Origin: Candidatus Brocadia sp. WS118
GTDB lineage: Bacteria; Planctomycetota; Brocadiia; Brocadiales; Brocadiaceae
Assembly (NCBI GenBank): GCA_007618135.1
Contig: PHFX01000006.1
Span: 28,255 to 92,254, forward strand
Direction of reading: 5' to 3'
Length of the DNA stretch: 64,000 nucleotides
Made by a program: the position numbers and the translations under genes. A model generated the notes under the pieces. The model did no database searches. It was given only the letters and a program-made list of their open reading frames with translations, and was not told where the DNA came from. Shown here in pieces: positions 37,029 through 47,023 of the stretch; position 1 is the first letter of the stretch, and each line of letters starts with the position of its first letter.

Positions 37029-38438
37029 ATGCTCCGATTTAACAAACGCCGCAACACATTAGAACCTGAAGAATACATTTTTCAATTACAGGATTCAGCA
37101 GAACCCAATCTCTTTCGGGATGTATTCCCCTATAATAAAATACCGAAAATATCGTTTAATTACCGGCTGAATCCGATGAACCCGCCTGAGGAGATATGGA
37201 TTACCGATACCACGTTTCGGGACGGACAGCAATCCCGTCCACCGTATACCGTCAAACAGATTGTCGACCTCTATGACCTGATTCATAAACTGGGCGGCAA
37301 GAATGGACTTATCCGCCAATGTGAATTTTTCCTGTATAATGAAAAAGACCAGCAGGCAGTGAGAAAATGCATGGAACGGGGCTATACATATCCGGAGGTT
37401 ACGGGATGGATCAGGGCGGTAAAGAATGACTTCAAGTTAGTCAAAGAAATGGGACTCAAAGAGACAGGCATTCTGTGCTCTTCGTCCGATTACCATATCT
37501 ATTTGAAATTAAACAAGACAAGAAAACAGGCAATGGATATGTATCTGGATATCGTGCGGGCCGCACTTGAAGAGGGGATTATTCCGCGGTGCCATTTTGA
37601 GGATATTACCCGATCCGATTTTTATGGTTTTGTGGTACCCTTTGCCAAGGAACTCATGAAATTATCGAAAGAAAGCAAACTTCCTGTAAAGATCCGAGCC
37701 TGTGATACTATGGGAATGGGTGTTAGCTACCCCGGCGCCGCCTTGCCGCGCAGTGTGCCCGGCATTATTTACGGCCTCAACCACTTTGCCGGTGTCCCAT
37801 CAGAATATATGGAGTGGCATGGCCACAATGATTTTTACCTTGCGGTAAGCAATGCTACAAGCGCATGGCTTTATGGATGCAGTGTAATTAATGGTACGTT
37901 ACTAGGGTTAGGAGAACGTACGGGAAATACCCCCATTGAGGCGCTCATCATCGAATACCTTGCCTTGAGGGGTAACGACGACCAGATTGATACGACCGTA
38001 ATAACGGAAATTGCGGATTACTACCGCAATGAAATCGGATATCCCATCCCGCCGACGCAACCCTTTGTAGGTTCTGAATTCAATGTTACCCGTGCAGGCA
38101 TCCATTCGGACGGGTTATTGAAGAACGAAGAAATCTATAATATCTTTGATACGAAGAAACTTTTAAACAGACCCCTTGGCGTTGCGGTAACTGATAAATC
38201 CGGTGTGGCGGGAATTGCTCAGTGGATTAATATCTTTTTTGAACTGAAAGGCGATGAGCAAATTCTCAAAACCCATGAAGGGGTCACAAAAATAAAGGAA
38301 TGGGTAGAAAAGCAATACATCGAAGGCCGTATTACTTCTATCTCCGACGATGAAATGGTAGAACAGGTGCGTATCTATTTTCGCGATAGTATCAAATCCG
38401 ATAAATTGCAAAAATCTGGAACTAATAAGACGAAATAA
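37029..38438 (+). CDS. Re-citrate synthase / isopropylmalate-homocitrate synthase family enzyme
   Basis: 469 residues from the ATG at 37029, chosen for the GGGGGA 8 bases upstream; a TTG at 36993 is the alternative. The HMGL-like TIM barrel shows ITDTTFRDGQQSRPPYT at the metal and base-binding start, RCHFEDITRSDFYGFV, CDTMGMGVSYPGAALPRSV, EWHGHNDF (metal HxH) and GERTGNTPIEAL. These phrases match the Re-citrate synthase group described in Clostridium kluyveri more than ordinary LeuA, and the regulatory domain of LeuA is lacking. sucC starts 6 bp downstream, supporting a citrate-cycle role. Substrate assignment is inferred. Confidence 0.7.
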   Translation: MLRFNKRRNTLEPEEYIFQLQDSAEPNLFRDVFPYNKIPKISFNYRLNPMNPPEEIWITDTTFRDGQQSRPPYTVKQIVDLYDLIHKLGGKNGLIRQCEFFLYNEKDQQAVRKCMERGYTYPEVTGWIRAVKNDFKLVKEMGLKETGILCSSSDYHIYLKLNKTRKQAMDMYLDIVRAALEEGIIPRCHFEDITRSDFYGFVVPFAKELMKLSKESKLPVKIRACDTMGMGVSYPGAALPRSVPGIIYGLNHFAGVPSEYMEWHGHNDFYLAVSNATSAWLYGCSVINGTLLGLGERTGNTPIEALIIEYLALRGNDDQIDTTVITEIADYYRNEIGYPIPPTQPFVGSEFNVTRAGIHSDGLLKNEEIYNIFDTKKLLNRPLGVAVTDKSGVAGIAQWINIFFELKGDEQILKTHEGVTKIKEWVEKQYIEGRITSISDDEMVEQVRIYFRDSIKSDKLQKSGTNKTK

Positions 38439-38443
38439 CATCT

Positions 38444-39604
38444 TTGAAGTTATTTGAGTTTCAGGCAAAAAATATCTTAAAAGAGTATGGTGTTTGTATT
38501 CCCCGCGGCAAAGCCATATCCCGGAGTGCTGATGCCTCAACGACATTTCAGGAAATCGGTTGTAACCGTTGTGTTATAAAAGCACAGATACTTGCCGGCG
38601 GCAGAGGAAAAAGCGGCGGAATTCAATTTGCCAGTTCTCCTGAAGAAGCGCAGGCATGTGTCAGCGGCATGCTGGGTTCACATCTTGTAACCCGTCAAAC
38701 CGGTCAAAAAGGCACGGAAATTACATATGTCCTTATTGAAGAAGCCCTTCCCATAAAAAAAGAGCTGTACCTTGCAATAACGATTGACCGTTGCCTCCAA
38801 ACACCGATGCTGATTGCCAGCGCCGAAGGGGGCATGGAAATCGAAGAAGTCGCAAATAGAACACCCGATAAAATTATTAAAGAACCGATTGACGTATTCT
38901 TTGGTATCCATCCATTTCAGGCGCGTCGTATTGCCTCTCAATTGAACCTATCCGGTACGCTTGCAACAAAGTTGAGTAATCTTGCCACGAATCTGTTTGA
39001 CGCCTTTCTGAAAAACGATTGCTCATTATTAGAAATCAATCCATTGGCAGTAACGGCTCATGATGAAATCTGTGCGCTGGATGCAAAGATGGATGTTGAC
39101 GATAATGCCCTTTACCGCCACCCCGAATTCAACCAATTTATCCCTTCTCAGGATATCTCTCCTGCAGAGGCTTTGGCAAGGAAACACAGGCTAAGCTACA
39201 TAGGCCTCGAAGGAAATATCGGATGTCTCGTAAATGGCGCTGGTCTGGCCATGGCTACCATGGACATCATCAAGCTGCACGGTGGAGAACCAGCCAACTT
39301 TCTGGATGTGGGGGGTGACGCATCCCTGGAACAGGTCACACAGGCGTTCAAGATCATCTTGTCCGACCCGAAAGTGAAGGCAGTCTTGATCAATATCTTT
39401 GGAGGAATCATGAAGTGCGACGTAATCGCCTCCGGCATTATTCAGGCCATTAAGGAAGTCGGAATTCACATCCCTTTAGTCATCCGGCTGGAAGGGACCA
39501 ATGTTGAAATTGCAAAAAAGATCCTCGATAATTCTGGTCTAAAAATTACCGCTGCCAAAGATATGAAAGAGGCTGCAAACTTAGTGGTGTCAAAGGTTCT
39601 CTAG
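38444..39604 (+). CDS. sucC: Succinyl-CoA synthetase beta subunit
   Basis: 386 residues. The start is a TTG at 38444 because it gives [16 protein letters not shown], aligned with the family start; no ATG is nearby. The ATP-grasp domain includes [20 protein letters not shown] and the C-terminal ligase domain [32 protein letters not shown] and [14 protein letters not shown]. Nucleotide specificity (ATP or GTP) is not evident. Six bp after the Re-citrate synthase-like gene and 23 bp before sucD: one operon. Confidence 0.95.
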   Translation: MKLFEFQAKNILKEYGVCIPRGKAISRSADASTTFQEIGCNRCVIKAQILAGGRGKSGGIQFASSPEEAQACVSGMLGSHLVTRQTGQKGTEITYVLIEEALPIKKELYLAITIDRCLQTPMLIASAEGGMEIEEVANRTPDKIIKEPIDVFFGIHPFQARRIASQLNLSGTLATKLSNLATNLFDAFLKNDCSLLEINPLAVTAHDEICALDAKMDVDDNALYRHPEFNQFIPSQDISPAEALARKHRLSYIGLEGNIGCLVNGAGLAMATMDIIKLHGGEPANFLDVGGDASLEQVTQAFKIILSDPKVKAVLINIFGGIMKCDVIASGIIQAIKEVGIHIPLVIRLEGTNVEIAKKILDNSGLKITAAKDMKEAANLVVSKVL

Positions 39605-39627
39605 TATTTTGCAAAACTCCTAAAACG

Positions 39628-40497
39628 ATGGGAATATTAATACATAAGGACACACGAGTTCTCTGCCAGGGCATCACGGGACATGCAGGCAGTTTTCACT
39701 CTGAACGCATGCTTGAGTATGGCACCAAACTGGTTGCAGGCGTTACTCCAGGTAAAGGCGGTACGCTGCACCACAACATTCCTGTTTTTGACAATGTGCT
39801 CGAAGCAGCGACAAAGACCGGGGCGAATGCTTCCGTTATTTATGTACCTGCCCCTTATGCAGCAGATGCTATTATTGAGGCTGCTGACGCTGGAATTGAG
39901 CTGGTAGTTTGTATCACCGAAGGAATTCCTACCCTGGATATGATCAGGGTAACAAAATATCTCTCAAACAGAAGGACTCGCCTTATTGGTCCCAATTGCC
40001 CGGGCGTAATAACACCCGGGGCTTGCAAGATCGGCATTATGCCAGGCTATATCCATAAACCCGGTAATATCGGAGTTGTTTCACGCAGCGGAACGCTCAC
40101 CTACGAGGCTGTCTGGCAGCTAACCCAACGAGGGATAGGCCAATCCACATGCCTTGGGATTGGAGGCGACCCCATCGTAGGAACTGATTTTGTGGAAGTC
40201 CTGCGATTATTCCAGAAAGACCATGAAACACAAGCTATCGTAATGATTGGAGAGATTGGAGGTAGTGCGGAAGAAGAGGCTGCCGGGATAATACAGAAAG
40301 AGATTACAAAACCGGTTATCGGTTTTATTGCGGGCAGAACGGCGCCCCAGGGCAAACGCATGGGACATGCCGGGGCAATCATTACCGGCGGTAAAGGCAC
40401 GGCAGCGTCAAAGATTGATGCACTGAAAAATGCTGGTATTACTATAGCAGACAGCCCCGCAGATATCGGCGAAACTGTAGCAAGGTTGTTTCGGTAG
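39628..40497 (+). CDS. sucD: Succinyl-CoA synthetase alpha subunit
   Basis: 289 residues, complete. CoA-binding N-terminus [20 protein letters not shown], then [20 protein letters not shown], and the phosphorylated histidine in [17 protein letters not shown] near the C-terminus. With SucC it converts succinyl-CoA to succinate with nucleotide triphosphate formation, or runs in reverse in reductive carbon fixation. It closes the three-gene cluster. Confidence 0.97.
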   Translation: MGILIHKDTRVLCQGITGHAGSFHSERMLEYGTKLVAGVTPGKGGTLHHNIPVFDNVLEAATKTGANASVIYVPAPYAADAIIEAADAGIELVVCITEGIPTLDMIRVTKYLSNRRTRLIGPNCPGVITPGACKIGIMPGYIHKPGNIGVVSRSGTLTYEAVWQLTQRGIGQSTCLGIGGDPIVGTDFVEVLRLFQKDHETQAIVMIGEIGGSAEEEAAGIIQKEITKPVIGFIAGRTAPQGKRMGHAGAIITGGKGTAASKIDALKNAGITIADSPADIGETVARLFR

Positions 40498-40722
40498 GCC
40501 GGTATCCAGGAACTGGCATGTTAAAGGAGAGCAGACCTCGTCTTCCCGTCATACACCTCACGGCACTATAAAGTTTTCTGCATCTCCTTCCAGCTTCTCT
40601 GTGTATTATCCGCTTTCGCCTGATTTCCGCTCGGCTACAATTTTGGATTGAGAAATCTTCCAGAATATCGATCAATAAACAGATATACTCAAGATGTTCA
40701 TAAAAGGTGAATTTTAAATTGA

Positions 40723-40897
40723 TAACAGGGTGGCACGGACAAACTCCGTTTGTCCGTGTTGGCCTTGCACGGCATTGTTTACGAAGTATTCATTTTAACA
40801 TTTGGATAGACAATACAAGGAGTGCCACGCAAGTACAAGGCATTAACCAGTATTGTAAAAACACGGACAAGCATAGCTTGGCCGTGCCACCCCGTTA
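40723..40897. mobile_element. MITE-like element, about 175 bp
   Basis: Left end TAACAGGGTGGCACGGACAA and right end, in reverse complement, TAACGGGGTGGCACGGCCAA are terminal inverted repeats that remain alike for about 35 bp. Each end is itself a hairpin: CACGGACAAA-CTCCG-TTTGTCCGTG on the left and CACGGACAAGC-ATA-GCTTGGCCGTG on the right. The middle has no significant coding capacity. The rest of the 601-bp gap 40498-41098 shows no gene. Confidence 0.7.
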
Positions 40898-40983
40898 GAT
40901 TATGGCGACTCTGTATCAAGTTTATAAATCACAAATTGTGAGCCTCTTGAGTATATATCTTTAAATCTCACTGCAAATTTCGC

Positions 40984-41014
40984 TTGACAGCAAATCTTAT
41001 TTATGCTCTATATT
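40984..41014 (+). promoter_or_regulatory. Candidate sigma-70 promoter for the CHASE2 cyclase
   Basis: A consensus TTGACA at 40984-40989 is followed by TATATT at 41009-41014 (spacing 19) or TCTATA at 41007-41012 (spacing 17). It lies about 85 bases upstream of the start codon at 41099 in an A/T-rich stretch. Confidence 0.4.
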
Positions 41015-41098
41015 AATTATTTAGTCAAACTAAAGAATTTAGTAATTTGAAAATACTCTCGATTTTATATGGCACCCTACTGATGAACGGCAAAATTT

Positions 41099-43381
41099 AT
41101 GCAAAAGGGCCTGTCATCAATATTCTCTCTGAACAGGAAGATAATCCTGGGATTACTTATTGGTTTGTCAGGAGTAGTGATCAGCCTTCTTCCTTTTGTA
41201 AGTAGTCTTGAGGAGAATATAGATCTTGGTCTATTATTTAAATTAAGGGGGCCTCGTCAACCCCCACCGAACATCGTTATTGTTAATATAGACAAGTATA
41301 CCGCAGATAGGCTACACCTGTCGAATCACCCTGAAAAATGGCCCCGCTCTTTCCATGCCACTCTTATAGAAAACTTAATCACCTTAGGCGCCAGAGTGAT
41401 TGCATTTGACGTTTTTTTTAGTGAACCTACTTCTCCAAAAGACGATAATGTTTTTGCCAAAGCAATCAAAAATGCCTCCAATGTTATCCTCTTCGGATCA
41501 CTGAGGAAAGATAAAGCCACCTTGACTGGTGAACAAGATACATCTCTTGGAGACATGTACCTTGAGAAACTGGTGTCACCACTTCCTCTATTTGAACGGT
41601 CCGCCTTGGCATCAGCTCCGTTTCCCCTGCCCAAAAGGCCTTTCAAAGTAAGTCAGTACTGGACATTTAAAACGTCTGCCGGGGATATGCCAACCATTCC
41701 AGTCGTAACCTTTCAGTTGTTCGCATTAACGGAATACGATAGATTTATCCAGTTGTTCAAAAAATTTGATTCAGCCGAAAGCGACAAGTTACCACAGAGC
41801 AGGGATGAGATCATTCGTTCGAAATCAATCGTAAAAGTCATCAAGACCCTGAGAGATATTTTTAAACATAAACCTCAGATTCCGGAAAAAATGATAGAAG
41901 AGTTGGAAAAGTCACAATCATCGACGGCAGATGCTGAAAAAAACCGGATTCTCAAGTCACTTATAAAGATTTACCAGGATCCCGATAGCCGGTATTTAAA
42001 TTATTTTGGACCTTCTTATACTATCTCCACGATCTCTTTTTATGAGGTATTGCAATTTTCAAATTCAAACGGTAATGCAGAATCAATGTATCCCCGCTTC
42101 CACGACAAGGTTGTATTTGTTGGATCTTCCGGAAGTTTAACCGTAGCACAAAAGGATAGCTTTTACACAGTGTTTTCGGAAGCAAACGGATTTGATCTCT
42201 GCGGAGTTGAAATTGCTGCAACTGCTTTTGCAAATCTTCTCGAAGACATGCCGATTCAACCACTCCGTTATTATGCATATTTCACAGTCGTTTTCCTTTG
42301 GGGATTAGCGCTCGGTATTTTTTGTCTTCGGTTGCCTTCTCTCATCTCTGCAGGAAGTGTTGCAGGAATAAGCGCTTTGTATTTCATTTTTGCATTGCAT
42401 CAATTTAAGAATACCGGTGCATGGTATCCATTGATTATTCCCTTGTTTTTTCAAGCGCCACTGGCTTTCTTTAGCGCTCTGGTATGTAGATATATTGAAA
42501 CGCATAAAGAACGTAAGAATATCAGAACGGCATTCAAATATTATATACCTGATGAAATTGTTGATCAGTTAACAAAAAATATTGAAGGGTTAAAAACACA
42601 CGGCCAGGTAGTTTATGGGACTTGTTTATCTACGGATGCAGAACAATACACCTCTTTATCTGAGGCTATGAGCCCGGGAGAATTGGGTGTTTTTATGAAT
42701 AAATATTATGAGACGATTTTTGAGCCGATAAGGAAGCATGGTGGGATGATTACAAATGTCGTGGGAGATGCAGCGATGGCTATATGGATTGAAATGCGTC
42801 CGGAAGAAAAACGAAGGATGCATGCCTGCTTCTCAGCGCTCGACATTGAACGGGGAGTTTGTCGATTCAATCAGACTTCCCCCTTTACACAGCTTCCAAC
42901 CCGCATAGGCCTGCATTCCGGGCAGGTATTGCTTGGCAATATTGGCGCGGTAGATCATTATGAGTACCGCCCTGTAGGGGATATTGTCAATACCGCGGCA
43001 AGGATAGAGGGATTGAATAAATATTTAGGCACAAAGACACTGGCCTCCGAAGAGGTAATCACTCAACTCGACAATTTTTTGGTAAGGGAAATCGGAAAAT
43101 TCCTGTTGGTTGGAAAATCAAAGCCTCTTGTAATATACGAATTGTTATGCCGGAAAGAAGAATCAGATCAAAAGCAGAGGGACCTCTGTCTATCTTACAC
43201 AGATGCACTCGATGCGTTTAAGAGGCAATCCTGGTACGAAGCATTAGAAAAATTCTATACCATTATCAAAACATACGGGCAAGATGGTCCTTCACTCTAT
43301 TTCGTAACATTGTGTAAAGAATACAGAGGAAAAGATTTTGGTGAATCGTGGGATGGAGTGGTTCGTATGGATAAAAAATAA
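41099..43381 (+). CDS. Adenylate/guanylate cyclase with CHASE2 sensor domain
   Basis: 760 residues. TM1 lies near residues 13-33. A periplasmic CHASE2 domain (IVIVNIDKYTADRL, LGARVIAFDVFFSEPTSPKD, KVVFVGSSGS) runs to about 385 with a long charged insertion at 215-290. Three TM helices follow at about 388-465. The class III cyclase domain (about 500-690) has the metal aspartates in LSTDAEQYTSL and VVGDAAMAIW, and GLHSGQVLLGNIGAVDHYEY. A short TPR-like tail ends it. It should make cAMP or cGMP in response to an extracytoplasmic signal. The next gene encodes a FecR-TPR-barrel protein; CHASE2 cyclases often neighbour FecR proteins. Confidence 0.9.
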   Translation: MQKGLSSIFSLNRKIILGLLIGLSGVVISLLPFVSSLEENIDLGLLFKLRGPRQPPPNIVIVNIDKYTADRLHLSNHPEKWPRSFHATLIENLITLGARVIAFDVFFSEPTSPKDDNVFAKAIKNASNVILFGSLRKDKATLTGEQDTSLGDMYLEKLVSPLPLFERSALASAPFPLPKRPFKVSQYWTFKTSAGDMPTIPVVTFQLFALTEYDRFIQLFKKFDSAESDKLPQSRDEIIRSKSIVKVIKTLRDIFKHKPQIPEKMIEELEKSQSSTADAEKNRILKSLIKIYQDPDSRYLNYFGPSYTISTISFYEVLQFSNSNGNAESMYPRFHDKVVFVGSSGSLTVAQKDSFYTVFSEANGFDLCGVEIAATAFANLLEDMPIQPLRYYAYFTVVFLWGLALGIFCLRLPSLISAGSVAGISALYFIFALHQFKNTGAWYPLIIPLFFQAPLAFFSALVCRYIETHKERKNIRTAFKYYIPDEIVDQLTKNIEGLKTHGQVVYGTCLSTDAEQYTSLSEAMSPGELGVFMNKYYETIFEPIRKHGGMITNVVGDAAMAIWIEMRPEEKRRMHACFSALDIERGVCRFNQTSPFTQLPTRIGLHSGQVLLGNIGAVDHYEYRPVGDIVNTAARIEGLNKYLGTKTLASEEVITQLDNFLVREIGKFLLVGKSKPLVIYELLCRKEESDQKQRDLCLSYTDALDAFKRQSWYEALEKFYTIIKTYGQDGPSLYFVTLCKEYRGKDFGESWDGVVRMDKK

Positions 43382-43415
43382 GTCAACGGGATTACCAAGT
43401 TTCATTGAGGAGGTT

Positions 43416-46400
43416 ATGATGAAACGAATTCGACACCTTCTTTTAACCAGGGTTTTATTCATAGTTACACAAGCCGGAATCTCATTCTTAGAGGCTGCCT
43501 GGGCAGAAACGGACGAGGAATGGGTGGCTAAAATTGTATCGGTGCAGGGCGAAGTACAGGCAAAAAGAAAGGATACAACACCGTGGGAACCTGCAAAATT
43601 AGATGATACCTATTACCCTGGCGATATGATTCGTGTGTCAGAACAAAGCCTGGCAGGTATTGTCTTGAGCAATGAAACAGTTATCCGTCTCGATCAAAAT
43701 ACCACAGTAACTTTTACGGGTATAGAAGAGAAACAGACCTCTTTTCTGGATATGCTGGCGGGAGCTATACACTTCATCAGCCGCACTCCCCGGACTTTAA
43801 AGGTTAATACGCCGTTCATAGACGCAACAGTAGAAGGCACAGAATTCCTACTGGTAGTCAGAGAAGACAAAACTTTACTCACGGTATTTGAAGGCCGGGT
43901 ATTAGCAACGAATCAGGTCGGCACCCTTTCACTTACCAGCGGCCAATCAGCAATAGCCGAGGCAGGGAAGGCGCCCACGCCATACGTTGTAGTGCGTCCC
44001 AGAGATGCCGTGCAGTGGGCGCTGTATTATCCACCAATTCTCTCCTATCGGGGAGAAGATTTTCCTGACGATGGTAAAAACAAATGGCAGGAAATGATCC
44101 GGGAATCCATACAGTGTTACTGGGATGGCGATCTGGCACATGCCTTTTCCCGTATTGAGAATGCACCAAACGATATTCAGGACCCACGATTTTTCAACTA
44201 CCGGGCCGCATTGCTCCTTACGGTGGGGCGTGTTGAAGAGGCATATGCAGATGTTGAAAAGGCGTTGAATTTAGCGCCAGGTGATAGCACTGCTACAGCG
44301 CTCCAATCAATTATTGCCACCGTACAAAAGGAAAATGAAAAGGCACTCAAACTTGCACACAAAGCAGTTGAGACAAACCCTGATTCAGCTCCTGCATACA
44401 TTGCCCTTTCCTACGCCCATCAGGCACATTTTAATCTTGAAGAGGCCCTGGCAAGTCTTCAGGAAGCAGTAAAACGAGCTCCGGAGAATGGCCTTGCATG
44501 GGCACGATTGTCAGAGCTTTGGCTATCACAGGGGAATCTTGATAAGGCTCTGGAGTCCGCAAAGAAAGCGGTGTCATTAAATCCAAGGATAGCACGAATA
44601 CAAACTGTTTTGGGATACGCATACGTTACCCAGAATAAAATAAAAGAGTCAATAAAGGCATTTGAAAAGGCAATTGAACTGGATCAGGCGGATCCGCTCC
44701 CAAGGTTGGGTCTGGGATTGGCGAAGATACGAAAAGGGAAATTGAAAGAGGGACGCAGGGAAATTGAAATTGCTGCCAGCCTTGATCCGAATCAATCAAT
44801 TATCCGCAGCTATTTGGGTAAGGCGTATTTTGAAGAAAAGCGAGACAAGCTGGCGCAGGACCAATTTGGCATGGCAAAAGAACTCGATCCGCTCGACCCC
44901 ACTCCCTTTTTCTACGATGCGATACAAAAACAAACACAAAACCGTCCCGTTGAGGCATTGCAGGATTTGCAAAAATCGATTGAGTTAAACGATAACCGGG
45001 CCGTTTACCGGTCGCGCCTGCTTCTTGACAGTGATCTGGCGGCACGGAGCGCCAGTCTTGCGCGTATTTATACTGACCTTGGATTCCAGCAGTTAGCCCT
45101 CGTTGAAGGCTGGAAGTCGGTAAATACCGATCCGGGCAACCATTCTGCGCACAGATTTCTTGCCGATGTGTACTCTGTGCTGCCGCGCCATGAGGTTGCA
45201 AGGGTCAGCGAGCTCCTGCAGTCTCAATTATTACAACCTATTAATATTACCCCCGTTCATCCCCATCTTGCAGAGAGTAATCTATTCATACTCGAAGGCT
45301 CCGGCCCGACAGACGCTTCTTTTACGGAGTTTAACCCCCTCTTTAACAGAAACCGGCTTGCATTACAAGCAAGTGGTGTTGCCGGTGGAAATAACACGCG
45401 GGGAGATGAAATTGTTCAATCAGGTGTATATGACAAATTATCATACAGCATCGGTCAGTTTCATTATGAGACTGACGGGTTCCGCAAAAATAATGACAAT
45501 GAATTGGATATTTACAACCTGTTTACCCAGCTAAGCCTGTCGCCAAAAACCAGCATTCAGGCAGAGTTCCGACAGAAAGATAGGGAAACAGGGGATTTGG
45601 ATCTGAGATTTGATCCTGATTTATTTAGTGAAACATTACGTTACAAGGAAAGAACACATTCGGCACGACTGGGTTTTCATCATGCCTTTACCCCAAATTC
45701 CGATCTTATCGTTTCAACCATTTATCAGGACGACGATTTTGAAGTTTCTTTTGAAGAGCCTGATTTTTCATTCGACCTCAAAGACAAAAATGATGCTTTT
45801 ATGAATGAACTTCAGCATCTGTTCCGTTATGAGCAATTCAGTATTATAAGTGGCGCCGGATATGTTGATTCCGATCTTGAAGAAGAAGCAACGGATACAT
45901 TTCTTTCGGTTCCAACAACAACGGTTCAGGACTTTGGCGATCACCATACGAACTTTTACATCTATTCACAAATTGTCTTTCCGGAAAGTGTGACATGGAC
46001 TGTTGGTGGAAGCGCCGACTTTTTAAATGGCTTCATGGTAGAGCGTGATCAGTGGAATCCTAAATTTGGACTAACCTGGGAGATCCTCCCGAATACTACA
46101 TTTCGTGCCGCAATATTCAGAACCTTAAAAAGAACCCTTACTACAAACCAGACTATCGAACCTACCCAGGTTGCGGGCTTTAACCAGCTATTTGATGATC
46201 CTCCCGGTTCAGATGTATGGCGTTACGGCGCTGCTTTCGATCAGAAGTTTTCGCGCACCTTATATGGCGGAGTTGAATTTTCCAAACGGGAACTGAAAGT
46301 TCCTTTTGAGTTTGTCGATATATCTGAGAATATCACCCGATTGGACGAAGGAGACTTTGAAGAGCATCTGGGTCGCACATATCTTTTTTGGACGCCTCAC

Positions 46401-46799
46401 CCCTGGTTTGCAGCAAGTATAGAATTTCTTTACGAACGGTTTGAAAGGTCTGATAATGCTGCCGGCCCCGAATTATTCACCGATATTGAAACATTTCGGG
46501 TGCCGCTTGGAATCAGTTTCTTTCATCCATCAGGATTTATTGGGCGGCTAAAACCAGCGTATATTCACCAGAAAGGAGATTTTGGAGAGCCAATACAAGG
46601 GACTGTTGAGTCTGGAGAGGATCAATTTTGGGTAGTTGATGCCTCCGTTGGGTATCGGTTGCCGAAACGCTGGGGACTTGTCACGGTTGAAGCAAAAAAC
46701 CTGTTTGATGAAGAGTTCCAGTTTCAGGACACAGACCCTGCCAGCCCACTCATTATTCCGGAAAGAGTAGTTCTTTTCCGGTTTACGTTGGCGTTCTAG
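43416..46799 (+). CDS. FecR domain-TPR-outer-membrane beta-barrel fusion
   Basis: 1127 residues from the ATG at 43416, 3-4 bases after GAGGAGG (the next codon is also ATG). An upstream frame start would overlap the cyclase. Signal peptide: RHLLLTRVLFIVTQAGISFL...AWA. A FecR domain at about 30-200 (IVSVQGEVQAKRKD, INTPFIDATVEGTEF-like FIDATVEGTEFLLVV) is followed by TPR units at about 225-620 (AYIALSYAHQAHFNLEEALA). The last 500 residues resemble a TonB-dependent receptor barrel, ending with an aromatic C-terminus (VVLFRFTLAF), and there is no plug domain. It should sit in the outer membrane with the FecR/TPR part in the periplasm. Confidence 0.8.
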   Translation: MMKRIRHLLLTRVLFIVTQAGISFLEAAWAETDEEWVAKIVSVQGEVQAKRKDTTPWEPAKLDDTYYPGDMIRVSEQSLAGIVLSNETVIRLDQNTTVTFTGIEEKQTSFLDMLAGAIHFISRTPRTLKVNTPFIDATVEGTEFLLVVREDKTLLTVFEGRVLATNQVGTLSLTSGQSAIAEAGKAPTPYVVVRPRDAVQWALYYPPILSYRGEDFPDDGKNKWQEMIRESIQCYWDGDLAHAFSRIENAPNDIQDPRFFNYRAALLLTVGRVEEAYADVEKALNLAPGDSTATALQSIIATVQKENEKALKLAHKAVETNPDSAPAYIALSYAHQAHFNLEEALASLQEAVKRAPENGLAWARLSELWLSQGNLDKALESAKKAVSLNPRIARIQTVLGYAYVTQNKIKESIKAFEKAIELDQADPLPRLGLGLAKIRKGKLKEGRREIEIAASLDPNQSIIRSYLGKAYFEEKRDKLAQDQFGMAKELDPLDPTPFFYDAIQKQTQNRPVEALQDLQKSIELNDNRAVYRSRLLLDSDLAARSASLARIYTDLGFQQLALVEGWKSVNTDPGNHSAHRFLADVYSVLPRHEVARVSELLQSQLLQPINITPVHPHLAESNLFILEGSGPTDASFTEFNPLFNRNRLALQASGVAGGNNTRGDEIVQSGVYDKLSYSIGQFHYETDGFRKNNDNELDIYNLFTQLSLSPKTSIQAEFRQKDRETGDLDLRFDPDLFSETLRYKERTHSARLGFHHAFTPNSDLIVSTIYQDDDFEVSFEEPDFSFDLKDKNDAFMNELQHLFRYEQFSIISGAGYVDSDLEEEATDTFLSVPTTTVQDFGDHHTNFYIYSQIVFPESVTWTVGGSADFLNGFMVERDQWNPKFGLTWEILPNTTFRAAIFRTLKRTLTTNQTIEPTQVAGFNQLFDDPPGSDVWRYGAAFDQKFSRTLYGGVEFSKRELKVPFEFVDISENITRLDEGDFEEHLGRTYLFWTPHPWFAASIEFLYERFERSDNAAGPELFTDIETFRVPLGISFFHPSGFIGRLKPAYIHQKGDFGEPIQGTVESGEDQFWVVDASVGYRLPKRWGLVTVEAKNLFDEEFQFQDTDPASPLIIPERVVLFRFTLAF

Positions 46800-46897
46800 C
46801 CCGACTTTCGCAATTCGCCCCCCAACGGGAATTTTTTGGCGTAGATCGGCGGAAGACCCTTGATTTTTAAGGGGTGAATTTTCAAAACGGCTTGTAG

Positions 46898-47023
46898 TGC
46901 CTGGACAAAGTGTTGAAGGCATTTAAGAGGTATTGTGCACTGGGAGTAGTGGCTGAGAATTTACACAAGCTGGGAAACGTGCTTCAGGAGAGGGCACGAA
47001 AGAGGGAAAAGAAGCTGCGATGA
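46898..47023 (+). pseudogene. C-terminal remnant of a DDE transposase
   Basis: The frame ending at the TGA at 47021 reads LDKVLKAFKRYCALGVVAEN followed by LHKLGNVLQERARKREKKLR. This resembles the C-terminus of ISNCY-type transposases (RYCALGVVxxNLHxLG). An in-frame TAG at 46895 closes it upstream, and no transposase core or inverted repeats are visible. The stop overlaps the dinB start codon. Confidence 0.5.
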
